NCBI GenBank assembly: GCA_033557465.1
Contig: CM066041.1
Location: forward strand, 155,471,532-155,535,531
Source of the DNA: Ichthyophis bannanicus
Taxonomy: Eukaryota > Chordata > Amphibia > Gymnophiona > Ichthyophiidae
Length of the DNA stretch: 64,000 nucleotides
Reading direction: 5' to 3'
In this document: positions 1 to 10,740 of the stretch, in pieces
Layout of the letters: the number at the start of each line of letters is the position of its first letter
Position numbering within the stretch: the stretch's first letter is position 1
Made by a program: the position numbers and the translations under genes
The notes under the pieces: model-generated
What the model saw: only the letters and a program-made list of their open reading frames with translations
Databases searched by the model: none
Told to the model about the DNA's origin: nothing

Positions 1-87
1 CTAAAAGCTTAAATTTAGCCTTCAGAACACCTACACAGATCATAGAAACAAAAGCATGACAGCAAACTACATGGCCTATTCTGCTCT

Positions 88-815
88 TCCATATCAACTA
101 CAATAGTCTCCTGTTTTCCTTTACAGATCCTCTGTTTATCCCATGTTTTTTTGAATTCAGAAACTGTCCTCATGTCCACCACCTCTACTGGGAGACTATT
201 TCATGCATCTACCACTCTTTCCATAAAGAAATATTTCTGCACATTACTCAAGTCTATCCTTTATGTCCCCTCGTAGCAGAGCTTGCTTTCAATTGAAAGA
301 GACCCTCCTGTGCATTTATGCCACAGAGGTATTTAAATGTTTATCACCCCTATCCAAGCCTTTTCTCTAAAGTATTCATATTAAGTTCTTTAAGTCTGTC
401 CTCATATGCTACTTAACGAAGACCACTAACCATTTTAGTAGCTACCTTCTGCTCTGACTCCAACCTGCTTATATCCTTTTGAAGATGCAGTTTCCAGAAT
501 TGCACACAACACCCCAAATGAGGTCGCACCAGAGAATTAAACAGAGGCATTATCACTTCCTTTTTTCTGCTGGCCATTCCTCTCCCTATATACCCAAGCA
601 TTCTTCTGGGTTTTGCCGTCGCCTTTTCTACCCTGTTTAGCTGCTTTAAGATAGTCAATTATGCCCTGGTCCCACTCTTCTGTGCACAGAAGTACCTCAC
701 CCCCTTTACTGTACCGCTTCTTTGGAATTTTGCAGCCCAAATGCATGACCCCGCATTTTTTTAGCATTAGATTTCAGCTGCCAAATTCTAGACCATTCTT
801 GAAGCTTAGCTAGAT
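88..815 (-). mobile_element. CR1-like LINE fragment (3' part of ORF2)
   Basis: Decayed, 5'-truncated copy of a CR1-type non-LTR retrotransposon on the minus strand. Broken frames at 413-658 and 537-767 resemble the C-terminal region of the reverse-transcriptase ORF: a piece reading RRMLGYIGRG is followed by a piece reading SLVRPHLGCC. The same motifs occur in cleaner copies at 21,200, 51,180 and 62,750. No reverse transcriptase core remains. It is closer to the CR1-B subfamily (21,200-22,372 and 51,844-56,530) than to CR1-A. No target-site duplication was seen, as is usual for CR1. Confidence 0.75.
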
Positions 816-1550
816 CGTAGTAGATATTGGAGCCACAAAACCATTAGTGCTCAGATTGCCTTCAAATCTCTGTTAGAAGCCATATTTCTTTCTACTGAGA
901 TTGCTTATAGTAAACTTGGAAGATAACTATATTTTCTTCACATCTACAGTTTACATTAAAAACAAAACAAAACATGACAGTACTCAGTTTCAATAGACGT
1001 TTGATATTTTCAGAAGCCTTACCACAAAGATACATTAGTATGGTATGAAAAAAAACCTCCCCTCTCAAAAAAAACCACACACACAAAAAAGGTCTATGTA
1101 TGTAGTTGGTGGGTTGATTGATGCCAGTGGGAAAAAAAGCGAGATGGGATCATATAATACAGAATAGCAAAAAACAAAACAAAACACAAAGGACTTTGAC
1201 AGTAAATTGGTTTTGGATGGTTCCAAATGGTAAAGGAGAAGGCAGAAGTGACCGAAGGCCACATTCTACTACTACTACACCTAATGATGTGAAATGCCGA
1301 GTTAGTCTAATGACTATGTAAATTTAAAAAAAAAACAGACAAAAAACCCCCCAACCACTTTACTCTGCAATCTCAATATTTGATTATTCTGTCTCCATTA
1401 TTTCTAATTCAGAAAGTCAATAATTGGAAAAAGATACTTGGAGACAGGCTTGTTGCACCTTGCATCCTGATAGGCTCTGGAAAAACCCACACTGGCCATG
1501 TGGTGCTTCCAGATGTACTTTTACCTCATGTTGCCAAGGCAAAGGGAGGG
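816..1550. other. no gene recognised
   Basis: A/T-rich DNA with several A-runs (around 960-970, 1,050-1,090 and 1,325-1,350). The open frames here are short and resemble nothing I recognise. Confidence 0.5.
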
Positions 1551-1745
1551 ATGATTTATTTTTATTTATTTATACAGTTTTGTATACCACCTTATCCTTC
1601 AATCAAAGTGGTCACAACACTATTGGGGGATACATTTAACACGAGAGGATATGAGACACATACATTAATACAGGAAACATGGGCAACGGAGGGTTAAGTG
1701 ACTTGCCCAAGACCACAAGGAGCACTAGCACTGGGACTAGAATCA
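1551..1745 (-). repeat. tRNA-derived SINE, body and tail only
   Basis: The body and A/T-rich tail match the full-length SINE at 59,611-59,906: a TTTATTTA tail, then a block reading GGGGGATACATTTAACACG, then CTTGCCCAAGACCACAAGG. The tRNA-like head with the B box is missing or too diverged to see. The tail lies at the low-coordinate end, so the element is on the minus strand. Confidence 0.8.
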
Positions 1746-1802
1746 TGATTTACATGATTTATAAATTCTCATAAGATTGGTACAATCCAAAATTCATCAA
1801 AA

Positions 1803-2190
1803 ACAAAATTGTAGAAGTGTGTGCAACTTGCCTGCTCTGTAAACACAACCATGCTAAACATGTGAAGACCTGTCAAGGGCACAAGCCACAGCCACAGGGA
1901 CTCTCTCTGAATTTACAAATGAATTTTATCCAATTACCCAAATGTCAGGAATTTGAATACCGTTTGGTGAGGGTTTTCTTGTTTTCTGGATGGGTAGAAG
2001 CTTATTCCTTGTAGGAAAGCAGATACAACTACTGTTGCAAAGAAATTGATCCAATATTTCATGCCATCATGGGAAGTCCCCCAGATGGCTCTCCACTCCA
2101 GTGATAGAGGAATTAATTTCAGGAGGAGCATTGTAGGAAAATGGCTACTCAAATCAAAATTGGTAAAGATATGCCAGGAGACAGGACTTA
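1803..2190 (+). pseudogene. endogenous retrovirus integrase relic
   Basis: Broken integrase coding segment of a retrovirus-like element. The first frame (about 1,803-2,012) holds the C-x2-C half of the N-terminal zinc-binding domain and the start of the catalytic core, in the arrangement typical of gamma/epsilon-like endogenous retroviruses and related Metaviridae. The reading frame then breaks near 2,013. A second frame from about 2,046 continues the core, including a short motif with the second catalytic Asp. After about 2,190 the similarity fades. No LTR, protease, reverse transcriptase or envelope was seen nearby, so this is an isolated, non-functional fragment. Family assignment is by recognition of motif order only. 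Confidence 0.6.
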
Positions 2191-2935
2191 ATTGGGGTTT
2201 AAGCTTTACCCTTAGCCCTCATGGGCCAGAAGAAAGCTTAGTTACTGATGGAAACAGAAATGCATTGAGGCTTTTTGAGTGTGTGTGAGGGAAGGGGGAG
2301 GGGGTGAATGAGGGCTTAATTTCTCTTCCATCTCCCACTACATGCATAAACTTAATTTATACATCACAGAACTTCCCCTAACTTACTCACCTCCTCCCTT
2401 CCTGTTAATAGAGCAGCATGCCAGTGCTCCTCCCTCACACTCTTCCCATTGGCTGGATTCTACCCATAGTCTCTGTTGCTAGTTACATTGTAATCAGGAA
2501 GGGCAGGAGAGGGGAGGACCTGAGATCAGCAGATATAGTTTTTAACCTCTAAAAAATGTCCAGATGCTTTAAAACCATCCTTCTAACCACTAGACATTAA
2601 TGTAAAAATTAGTTGAATCTTGAAAAAAGCCAGACAGTTGTTAATTCTAATCTCCTGAGTATGGAGCACATCTGACAGGGCCCTCTAAACTTTGGCCCCT
2701 AGTATGTTCCTAGTTTACTAGTTCCTTGACCTATGTTTGCCCATGGCAACAGAATTATTTGCCAGTACACATAGCAACCAATATGAAAGCTGCAAAATTC
2801 AACCAGTAACTTTCACAATAGAAATAAAAGCAAAGACAATGAAATATATATGTGAATAATTTAAAATTTAAATTTAAAATCATAGCTAGGGAATTAGTAG
2901 TATACCTTATGTGTGCATATATCTTGTGTGTTCTG
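2191..2935. other. no gene recognised
   Basis: No coding region, RNA gene or clear repeat could be recognised. The stretch 2,840-2,880 is a short A/T-rich tract. Confidence 0.5.
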
Positions 2936-2939
2936 TTTG

Positions 2940-3440
2940 TGCTGTGCATGTATTTATGAGTGGGGTAGATGGTGTTAGGGCATTTATGTTTATTACAAGG
3001 TTATATTGTTTGGGGGGGTCAGATTTGGTAAGTAGTTTGGGGGATGGAAATAGTTTTCAGCGTGGTGAGGCAGCTGCAGAGAGGGGTAGTTTGGGGGGGG
3101 GACTGTTGGAGGTAGGGGTTTTTATTTGGAGTGGGGGGAGTGTGCAGCATGGTGGAGCATGCAGAATAGTGCAGCAGTTGGTATATTTTATGAGTGGGGT
3201 CATTTGCGGGCAGTTAAGGGAGAATGTCTTGGCAGTAGCGCGGTTTGCAGCATAGTGAGGCATCTGGGAAGTTTTTTTGGGAGTGGGGCAGTTGGCAGGG
3301 TGGCGAGGCAATTATGTAAGGGTATTTTTTTTAGGGTGGGAGCATTTGGCGAGTTGGTAGATTAGTTGTGAGGGAGTATTTTTGGGAATGGGACAGTGTG
3401 ATGGATGCTGGGGCATTTTTTGGAGATAGCACAGTTTTGA
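2940..3440. repeat. degenerate G-rich tandem repeat
   Basis: The plus strand is strongly G/T-rich. It repeats, with heavy divergence, a phrase close to GAGTGGGGCAGTTGGCAGC followed by a GTGAGGCATTT-like stretch (for example near 3,060, 3,130, 3,195, 3,250, 3,285, 3,340 and 3,390). Spacing is irregular at about 50-90 bases, so this is an eroded minisatellite. The open frames over it (2,911-3,255 and 3,126-3,365) come from low stop density in G/T-rich sequence and are not credible genes. Confidence 0.55.
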
Positions 3441-3994
3441 GGATTGGGTGCGTAGAGAACAGGGAGAGGGATTTTGAAAGGAGGACTTTCATAACTGCTG
3501 TGTTTCACTGTATGTAGATAGGTTTCTATGCTACAAAGCTGGGAATCCTTCTCCCACAGAAATGCACTGGGCCACTTATTTGAGGGGGGGATTTTTTTTC
3601 TGGAATACCTGGTCCTATTTTACCCATTTTTTTAAACTCAATGTGTCTTTTTACCAGTTTTTCCACACATGCCAATATCCATCGCATTGCTAACTTTTCA
3701 GTGAGAAAGTTTGCTCCCAGACGGACATAGAGACAGACATTCTCAACTGCTTTTGTTATTTCTTTCCAACTTTCATTGGATCGGAAAGAAGAAGATAGGA
3801 TTTAAAGATTTGGGTGTCCTATCAGATTATAAGCCATAAATATCTACTACTTTGTCACCTTCCGATCACCCATCCATCTCTTCCACTGTCCCCATTCCCC
3901 TCTCCCCCTACCACCACCATCTTTACTCCATGAGACCATGACTGGAATGCTTTTAAGATTCACTTATATATTCTGGTACTGTCATCTTTTGCTC

Positions 3995-4062
3995 ATACTA
4001 TCTTGACCCGAGGAAGACTGTTTCAACATTCGAAAGCTAGTCAAAAAATGTATTCTTAGTCC
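3995..4062 (+). repeat. possible Penelope-type 3' end, hammerhead-like
   Basis: A short segment reads CCGAGGA, then a spacer, then CGAAAGC, then GTC. This resembles the conserved core order of the minimal hammerhead ribozymes described in Penelope-like elements (CUGANGA, GAAA, cleavage after UH). One core base differs, and I could not pair a convincing stem II or III. An A/T-rich SINE tail follows directly. Low confidence; compare the better case at 10,099-10,143. Confidence 0.3.
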
Positions 4063-4064
4063 AA

Positions 4065-4255
4065 TATTTATTTATTTATTATTTATTTATTTTATTTATA
4101 TTCTCTTATATACCGCGCTATTCTGCATCAGTACGGTTTACATTGAACAAACTGAAATTACATTGAACAGGGTATTGTAACTTGGAGATAACTAATTTAC
4201 AGGGAACATGGGCGATGGAGGGTTAAGTGGCTTGCCCAAGACCACAAGGAGCACC
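4065..4255 (-). repeat. tRNA-derived SINE, head missing
   Basis: Same SINE family as at 59,611-59,906. It has an extended ATTT/TATTT tail at 4,065-4,100, a diverged body, and the well-preserved block reading GGAGGGTTAAGTGGCTTGCC followed by CCACAAGGAGCACC. The tRNA-derived head is absent. Minus strand. Confidence 0.75.
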
Positions 4256-5795
4256 TTTACTCCATAAATATTTACTATAAAATACAAATACAATACACCC
4301 AAATACAGTAAAAAGATAATCATCTTATGTTCCTTTTATTTTGTTTGTTTAATTTTTATCTAGCAACTATCAAAATGGATTAATAATGGCAACTGCACTA
4401 CTTTATCCAGGATTCAGAAGTTAGTGCTGTCTTGATAGATTAGCTCTAGGTCCGAGTGACTTTTTTGTAGAGTTTTGTTTTCCTTCCCAGTATGTCTCAT
4501 ACTGAGAGGGTGTATGTTGCAGTTACTGAGATGACAGTAGAATCAGAATTTTTATGTTAAGTTCTAGCTCTGCTCTGCAACCATTCTTTGAAAAGGTGCT
4601 GGGGTGGGAGTATTCTATGGATGCAGAATAGATGTTTAGATTTAACATCTTATGGGGGGGCCTATGTGTACTGGGGAACTGAAGAGAAAATTGTGGCTCG
4701 ATGGGGGCTCAAGAATACAACCTCTTGTAGGTCCTCCCCCCACCTTGATGTGGTCTGTGGGTGCTAAAGCCTGTGCTGCTACCATCACTGCAGTTGTTTC
4801 AAGGAAAAGAACAGGGGGCAGGCCATGGGTGGTAGCACGTAGTGGATTTTTCTCTTTGAAAATGTTGACAACCCTACTCACATCAGTAATCCCTTTGAAG
4901 CCTCTGATCTCTGGGTAAGTATTATTGACTATCTAATCAGGTAAGTCCAGAATTAAATTATAGATATTAAGAGAACTATCAATTTTTCTTTCAAAAAATG
5001 TAGAACAGCCAAGTGATTACATACAGAAAAAGAGATAATTGAAGCAGCTTTTCCTCTCCTTACAGTAGCCCAGTGCTGAGAAGCTCTTTCATGTACCCTC
5101 TTCTCTGCTTGATGCTCTCCTCCAGTGGAGAGCAATTTAGCAGCTGCTACCAAAAATAGTCAAAGCTTATGAAAGAGAAAGATAAAATGCGTCACAATCT
5201 AGGTTAATGGTATGGCATTTGGTCATGCATGCGTCTGGATATGGCATAGCCCTGGGAAGTTAGTTCACATAGCATTAAACCAATCTGCGTTTAACATCTG
5301 AGCCAAGAGTCCCCCTGCATGCAGACTCAGTTATAAGACATGCATGATACAAATGCAGGTTCAACTAAAAATGTTACGTTACACAAAGAGGAACGAACTT
5401 CAATTCCAATCTGACTCCATTGACACAAAGCAATTCCAGCAAAATTAATTAATCCCATAAATTCAAATGGCTGTCCCTCCACTGCCATCATCTCTGGGGA
5501 AAATGCCAAGGGAAACAAACACAGATGATGCAGTGGCAATTTGAAAAAAAAAACACAACCAAATACAAGATTATGAAAGTAGCTGGCCTCAAAAGTTATA
5601 ATAGTGCAAACAATTAAGGAACAGGTTAAAATTGGAAAAACATGATTATTGAAATTAATTAAAAAAAAATAAACTAAGTTATAACCAAGATAAACATCTC
5701 AAAAATATCGAGAAATTATTTAAAAAAAAAAAAAAAAAAGCGACACATTACAATGGCCTCCTACAAGTCCAACATTATATGTAGAGGGTTTAGAC
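4256..5795. other. no gene recognised
   Basis: About 1.5 kb without a credible gene or identified repeat. The open frames at 4,642-5,153 on either strand show no recognisable domain. A run of about 18 A lies near 5,720-5,738. Confidence 0.45.
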
Positions 5796-6263
5796 CAGTG
5801 GTTCTCAACCCAGTCCTCTGGGACCCCTAGTCCAGTCAGGTTTTCAGGATAGCCACAATGACTATGCATGACATAGATCTGCATATTTATTGATTTAGCT
5901 GCATTTATATCCCGCTTTTCACCGGGTCAAAGCGGTTGGGGGATACATTTAACACGAGGGGATATGAGACACATACACTAATACTTACAGGGAACATGGG
6001 CAATGGAGGGTTAAGTGGCTTGCCCAAGACTACAAGGAGCACCTGTGGGACTAGAAACCCCAGTCCTTCCGGCCCAAGGTTGCTGTCCTCTAGTGGGATT
6101 TGAACCACCGAACTTCCGGCCTGTAGTACCTTGCCCCAACCACTAGGCCACTCCTCCCTCTGTGGAAGCAGTGCATGCAGATCTTTCTCATGCATATTCA
6201 CTGTGGATATCCTGAAAACCTGACTGGCATGGGGGTTCCAGAGGACTGGGTTGAGAACCACTG
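5796..6263. mobile_element. hAT-like miniature element (MITE)
   Basis: The terminal inverted repeats are CAGTGGTTCTCAACCC at the left and its complement GGGTTGAGAACCACTG at the right. Further complementary blocks read GTCAGGTTTTCAGGATA near the left and TATCCTGAAAACCTGAC near the right. The flanking octamers GTTTAGAC (5,788-5,795) and ATGTAGAC (6,264-6,271) fit an eroded 8-bp hAT target duplication with 6 of 8 matches. There is no transposase, so it would have moved in trans. A SINE lies inside it. Confidence 0.8.
5884..6166 (-). repeat. full-length tRNA-derived SINE nested in the hAT MITE
   Basis: Complete copy of the SINE family. The tRNA-like head is at the right end; on the minus strand it reads GGAGTGGCCTAGTGG (A-box side), followed by a B-box-like GGTTCAAATCCCAC. 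The body has the block CTTGCCCAAGACTACAAGG on the plus strand, and the A/T-rich tail is at the left. It sits between the two hAT arms, so it arrived after the hAT element. Confidence 0.85.
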
Positions 6264-6964
6264 ATGTAGACAGACAAAAAGAAATGAAATAGAAACAGGA
6301 AAACAAAGACAAATCAGCCGGTGAAGGGCTGGCCCAAGGCTACACAACTAATGCGCATATCGTAGCTCCTCAGCTTGAGATACCAAAAGTGATGCTGTCA
6401 TCTTAGAACTGATGAACGAAGCCAAATCGCTTAGCTGAAATTTTTTTTTTTTTTTTTAACAGATTTAGAGGAAATTAAAGATTTACAAGGAAATTTCAAG
6501 TAGAATAACGCACCAAGCTGCAGCACCCCAGGTCTTAATAAAAGAAACTGACATCATCCCTTCTGAGTCTCCCTTGCTAGGTCAGGGAACAGAGAAAATG
6601 AGAAGCCACAAAACTGCACAGTCCTCTTGAGGTACGTTTTAAGAATGCAGCCTCGATCATTAGACAAAGCACAAGTTATCAATAAACTTGCTGGACTATA
6701 TACAGTAATTCTGCTACAGATGATTCCAGAAGAGCAGTCACATTTAGGACAGCCATATTTGTAGCCTGATCCAATGGAGCTTTCTTAGCTGATAGTGGAT
6801 AATAAGCTTAGTAGTAGTTTTTAAATAGGGGGCATCAGGTCCTTTGGAACAAGACTCATCTCCACCAAATAGCGCTTACACATTTCCATAGCAGATAGCG
6901 CAGTGCTTAGCCCTGTGCGAGCAGCGCAACCACACAGGGCACAAAGAAATAAGGGCGCATTTGG
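6264..6964. other. no gene recognised
   Basis: No gene or named repeat recognised. A run of about 19 T lies at 6,440-6,458. Confidence 0.45.
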
Positions 6965-7425
6965 GGCTCCCAGCCTCTGCTCCCCCCCCCCACGCTGCCT
7001 GCCCTTGTCCAGCCGCTGCCACTTTTCCTGTTGCTTTGGCCGCAGCAGAGAAGACATCCAAATTTTAAAATAAAAAAAAAATCTGCAGGTCTTTCCGACA
7101 CCGCGCTTGCATGCCGGTCTGATCCTTCCCTCTTCTAACGTATGCTTGCATCAGAGGAGGGAGAGCCAGACCAGACCAGCCATTCAAGCACAGAGTTGCA
7201 AAGACCTGCATTTGAATGGCTGGTCTGGTCTCTCCCTCCTTTGATGCGAACATACGTCAGAGGAGGGAGGGATCAGACCTGCATGAAAGCGTGGAGTCAA
7301 AGATCCGTGTTTATTTTTTTTTATTTAATGTCTGCTCTGCTGCTGCCACCACCGAGGCAATAGGAAAAGTGCAGTGGCTGGGTAAGGGCAGGCAGTGTGG
7401 AGGGGAGCCAGCTGGATATGGAGAT
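6965..7425. repeat. large imperfect palindrome (foldback repeat)
   Basis: The left arm (6,965-7,185) and right arm (7,200-7,425) are inverted copies with interruptions, centred near 7,192. Paired blocks include GAATGGCTGGTCTGGTCT in the right arm with its complement near 7,165-7,182, CAGGTCTGATCC-like blocks near 7,110 and 7,270, an A-run near 7,070 with a T-run near 7,315, and CACTTTTCCT near 7,020 with AGGAAAAGTG near 7,362. The mirrored open frames (6,821-7,458) are artefacts of the palindrome. Confidence 0.75.
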
Positions 7426-7534
7426 ATGATGGGGAGATGCTGGGCATGGGGTAAATGATGGGGCGCGCCCCATGTGCAAGTTGCACAGAGCGCATTTATG
7501 GCTTGTATGACCGTGAAAGCAGATACACCAATAG

Positions 7535-8335
7535 CCTTAGGAGAATTAAAAACTCTCAGGTTAACTGCCCAGGAGGCATTTTCCAATGCCTCCAGCTTAA
7601 ATTTAAGCCACCAAAGCAGCATTAGTATCAGACAAAGCTGTAATCTTGCCAGCTTGATCCTGAGACAAAGATTTAAGAGACTCAATAGCTTCAGTGTTCA
7701 TTTTAATAAGGTGAAGATTAGATGGTACCTTAGAGGATAACTCAATAGTTTGCTTGGAAATATTTTCAGAAAGATGGCCAATGGCTTCCCAAATTGCCTC
7801 TAAAGTAGGAATCTTAGGCCTAGCCTGGTGGGGGGGGCACAAGGGGCAATAAAGCAACAGGCAAATTGGAGAGCTGAGATGGGGCCAAAACCTCTTGAGC
7901 TGCAGTGCTCATCTGACATGTCCCAGAGGGCTCACCACCTTTGATAACCGCAGGATGTCTCCACAAAGATGATCCAGAGACCAACATGCCAGCAACCTCA
8001 GATGGTCCTCCTTGAGCAAACACCATCGAATTCCGGTGAATGAGTCCCAGGGCCAAGGGTCACTGATGTGTTACTCTGCAGCCACAGAGGCGGCATCTGC
8101 GTGTCTGGAGAAAGTGAAACTTCTGGGTCCAACAGCGGCATCATGCCCTCAGATCATGACATCGCCAAAGCCAGACTCATCCCAGATCCAACAGCCAACA
8201 GCGCTCGAACAAATCGATCCATAGGTCCTTCAGTAACAGATGTCAAGGGAGTCAAGCTCTTCTTCTCGGTCCTCCCTGTGTGCTTTGGAATGAGAGGTAA
8301 CATGGAGCTCCAGCTCTACACCGCCATCTTGCCAA
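7535..8335 (-). pseudogene. L1-like ORF1 fragment with 5' leader
   Basis: On the minus strand the right end begins with a leader of the form GTTGGCAAGATGGCGGTG, a phrase often seen at 5' ends of L1-type LINEs. Broken frames follow (8,056-7,820, then 7,857-7,603). The last one is Leu/Ile/Lys/Glu-rich with heptad-like spacing, as expected for the coiled coil of an L1 ORF1 protein. No RNA-binding domain or ORF2 follows, because the copy ends near 7,535. Assignment rests on leader and composition only. Confidence 0.4.
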
Positions 8336-8381
8336 CATACCATGATACAGTTAATTTAGCCCAAGATTATATTCTCTATGG

Positions 8382-8801
8382 CAGTGCTGCCCAAACGTTT
8401 ATCAAATATGATCTTATTTTAGCACATGAAAATTTATGTGACCCGAAATGATGATGAAAACAAACCTCCCCTCATCCACTTTCTCCTCCCTCCATTTAAT
8501 CAAAAGCACGAAGGGGAGTAGAAGCAGCACTGGTATCAAAACGTAGCAGCAGGTAGTACAGGGTCCCATCAATGAGCATTCAAAAATCCCAGTACTCTGC
8601 ATGAGTACCCAGTCTAACAGGAAACCTACATAGGAGGAGGGGACAGGGCCTGTGAATATTCATCGACTCATAGGCCCCAGGTTTACTGCCAGTACTGAGC
8701 ATAGATCAGGGAGGAGGGGGGGGGGGGAGTCCATTTTTCTGCAACCTCATTTACTGATGTGACCCTGTTTGGGATCCCAACCCCCAGTTTAAGAAGCAAT
8801 G
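8382..8801. mobile_element. hAT-like miniature element
   Basis: The left end reads CAGTGCTGCCCAAAC and the complement of the right end reads CATTGCTTCTTAAACTGGGG, a loose terminal inverted repeat. The flanking octamers CTCTATGG (8,374-8,381) and CTATATGG (8,802-8,809) match at 7 of 8 positions, consistent with a hAT target duplication. The interior is non-coding and has a run of about 14 G near 8,718-8,730. Confidence 0.65.
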
Positions 8802-8899
8802 CTATATGGCATCACATGAAATTGGCTTATAAACCCAGAGTTCACTGAGAAACTCCATGGAAATTTCTAGAGTTCACACATTTCATTAAGACTTCAAAC

Positions 8900-9790
8900 T
8901 AATAACATTAACCGTCCTAAACAATCAATCCCCCCCATCCTGAACACACACACACAATCCCCAGGACAGAGCACGAATAATCCACAGTCATGACAGCTGC
9001 GCAGACCACAAACACAGGACATAATAGGTACCCTATTAACAGTTCTCCTCTAAAATCCTCCATACTTTATATAATCTCTTGGCCTTGTATGCCTAGTCTG
9101 CAGAGACAGCCTCATAATGAGGCATAGTGCATGCCATATTCTACCACATATTCATATCTAGCTGCAAAACATTCTTCTAGTTATCAGGCATCACTTTGAC
9201 AGCAACAGCAATTAAGAAATCAAAGAGACCCGACACATTCTCACGAAAGCTCAGAACCCAGGATTCTGGATTTACAGATGGCATGTTTGAACTGGAGAAA
9301 CACGTATATCCCAATACAGTGTACATCTTCATCCAGACAAGCTGCTGATAGGCTTGCATGCTGGGACAAGGTAATAACATGTGAGCGAGGGTGACCACTG
9401 CTGCCTCAGATGGCCAATTGGCCTCCTTGGAGGAATACATTTTTCCAATTTTTACAGTGTCCGGACAACCCTGTGTGGCATGATAGTAAGACTAGATGAC
9501 AGCTGTCAAGGGTGAAACTCTCAGACATTTGCCCCCAAACCACATCCAACCTGTCATTACCACCTGCAACTCATTCTCCCAAATCTTTTTGACCCCAATG
9601 CATCTTGTAAGATATATGACCTGACACATGCATAAACGTTAAAAGCTACCTTAACAGCTTCAAACACTTTCCTACAAGCTATCACAATCAGGCTCTCGCA
9701 CCAAGGTTGCCAAATTAAGGTTAGCCAAGAGCAGGGTTCAACAAACCCCAGGCGCCAGGTCACCATGGTGACTGAAAAATTAGATCTGGC
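8900..9790 (-). pseudogene. L1-like ORF2 C-terminal relic and 3' end
   Basis: Frames 9,766-9,557 and 9,440-9,177 (minus strand) join across frame breaks into a protein resembling the C-terminus of L1 ORF2. A segment reading TLAHMLLPCPSMQAYQQL parallels the L1 Cys/His-rich motif in which W-R-C is followed by T-L-x-H-M-x-W-x-C-P and an aromatic QxFW-like stretch. The first Cys pair is lost. About 150 bases of A/C-rich 3' sequence follow to 8,900. No reverse transcriptase core is present. It is separate from the L1-like 5' fragment at 7,535-8,335, because the order is wrong for one copy. Confidence 0.45.
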
Positions 9791-10098
9791 ACTTTGAACT
9801 CAGAGCACAAGTGGCTGGCACCGTCTGCCTGTGGGATTCCCATCATCCATAGGCAGAAGGGCTGTAAAAGGCCATGATTGTGGTCAAGACCTGCGGAGTC
9901 TACCTGCACGAGATGAGATCTCTGCTGGCAGTCTAATCTCAGCCACGATCATAGTCTTTTGCAGCCCTTCTACCAGTCCAGCAATGGAGCAAAAAATACT
10001 ATGTGAAACAGAACACCACAAATTAGTCTAGAGTGTGGTATTGATATAAATAGGAGTCCTTTATTAAATTAATTTCAATCCTGGGGTACATGGAGCCT

Positions 10099-10143
10099 AA
10101 CCAGACATGGCCATGTTTCAGCACTGCCTTTGACAGGGGTTAA
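10099..10143 (-). ncRNA. decayed hammerhead-ribozyme-like segment
   Basis: Read on the minus strand, this segment can fold into a minimal hammerhead. Stem I pairs AACC with GGUU. The first core stretch is CUGUCAA (canonical CUGANGA, two substitutions). A short stem II, GGC with GCU, closes a 3-base loop. The second core, GAAA, is intact. Stem III pairs ACAUG with CAUGU, and the cleavage triplet is GUC. Very short stem III is typical of the hammerheads of Penelope-like elements. The two core substitutions should abolish cleavage. A GIY-YIG relic of a Penelope-like element lies upstream on the same strand (12,560-12,830), which supports the link. The pairings were found by eye. Confidence 0.4.
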
Positions 10144-10469
10144 ATAGACACTATAAAGAACAAACAAATTATATAAGAATTAAAATATACTATAAAACAT
10201 TAAGAAATTTGAACAACAAAATAATTAAAAACATTTAAAAACCATAAATAAAAAATAACTGCCATCCTGAACCAATAAAATGTTAACATTCCAAATAAAG
10301 TGTGATACAGTTATAAAAAATAATAATGAAAGGCACTAAAAGCAAATACAACCATATCCCCTAATATAATAGTAAAAAAGCATGAATCTAAGTCAAACCA
10401 TTAATGGACACTGTCAGTTCATAAAAGTCAGCATTAAAACAGGCACAGGATCTGTTTTTGAGCAGGTAT

Positions 10470-10740
10470 ACACATATATACATATACGTATAGATACGTA
10501 TATGCATATGTAAATGTGTATGTATGCTTTTAAGGATCTCTGTGTCTATGCATATTCCTCCTGCTCTATTTTGTTCCTTTTTGTTTTGTATTTTTGTATT
10601 TTTATTTATGCCTACTGTTTCCCACATAGGTTTGTCCAAATGAGATTTACAAAGATAGTGTGTGCGTATGCGCATATTATATATATATACACACACACAC
10701 TATCTTTGTAAATCTCATATATATACACACACACACTGTA
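10470..10740. repeat. TA/CA/GTAT microsatellite tracts
   Basis: Alternating purine-pyrimidine tracts at 10,470-10,512 and 10,675-10,735 (TATATA joined to ACACAC) flank and fill the centre of the inverted repeat at 10,524-10,873. Confidence 0.7.

Noticed and set aside
4642..4918. Overlapping open frames on both strands at 4,642-4,918.
   Set aside because: No domain, no splice context and no repeat match; frames of 80-90 codons are expected by chance in 64 kb.
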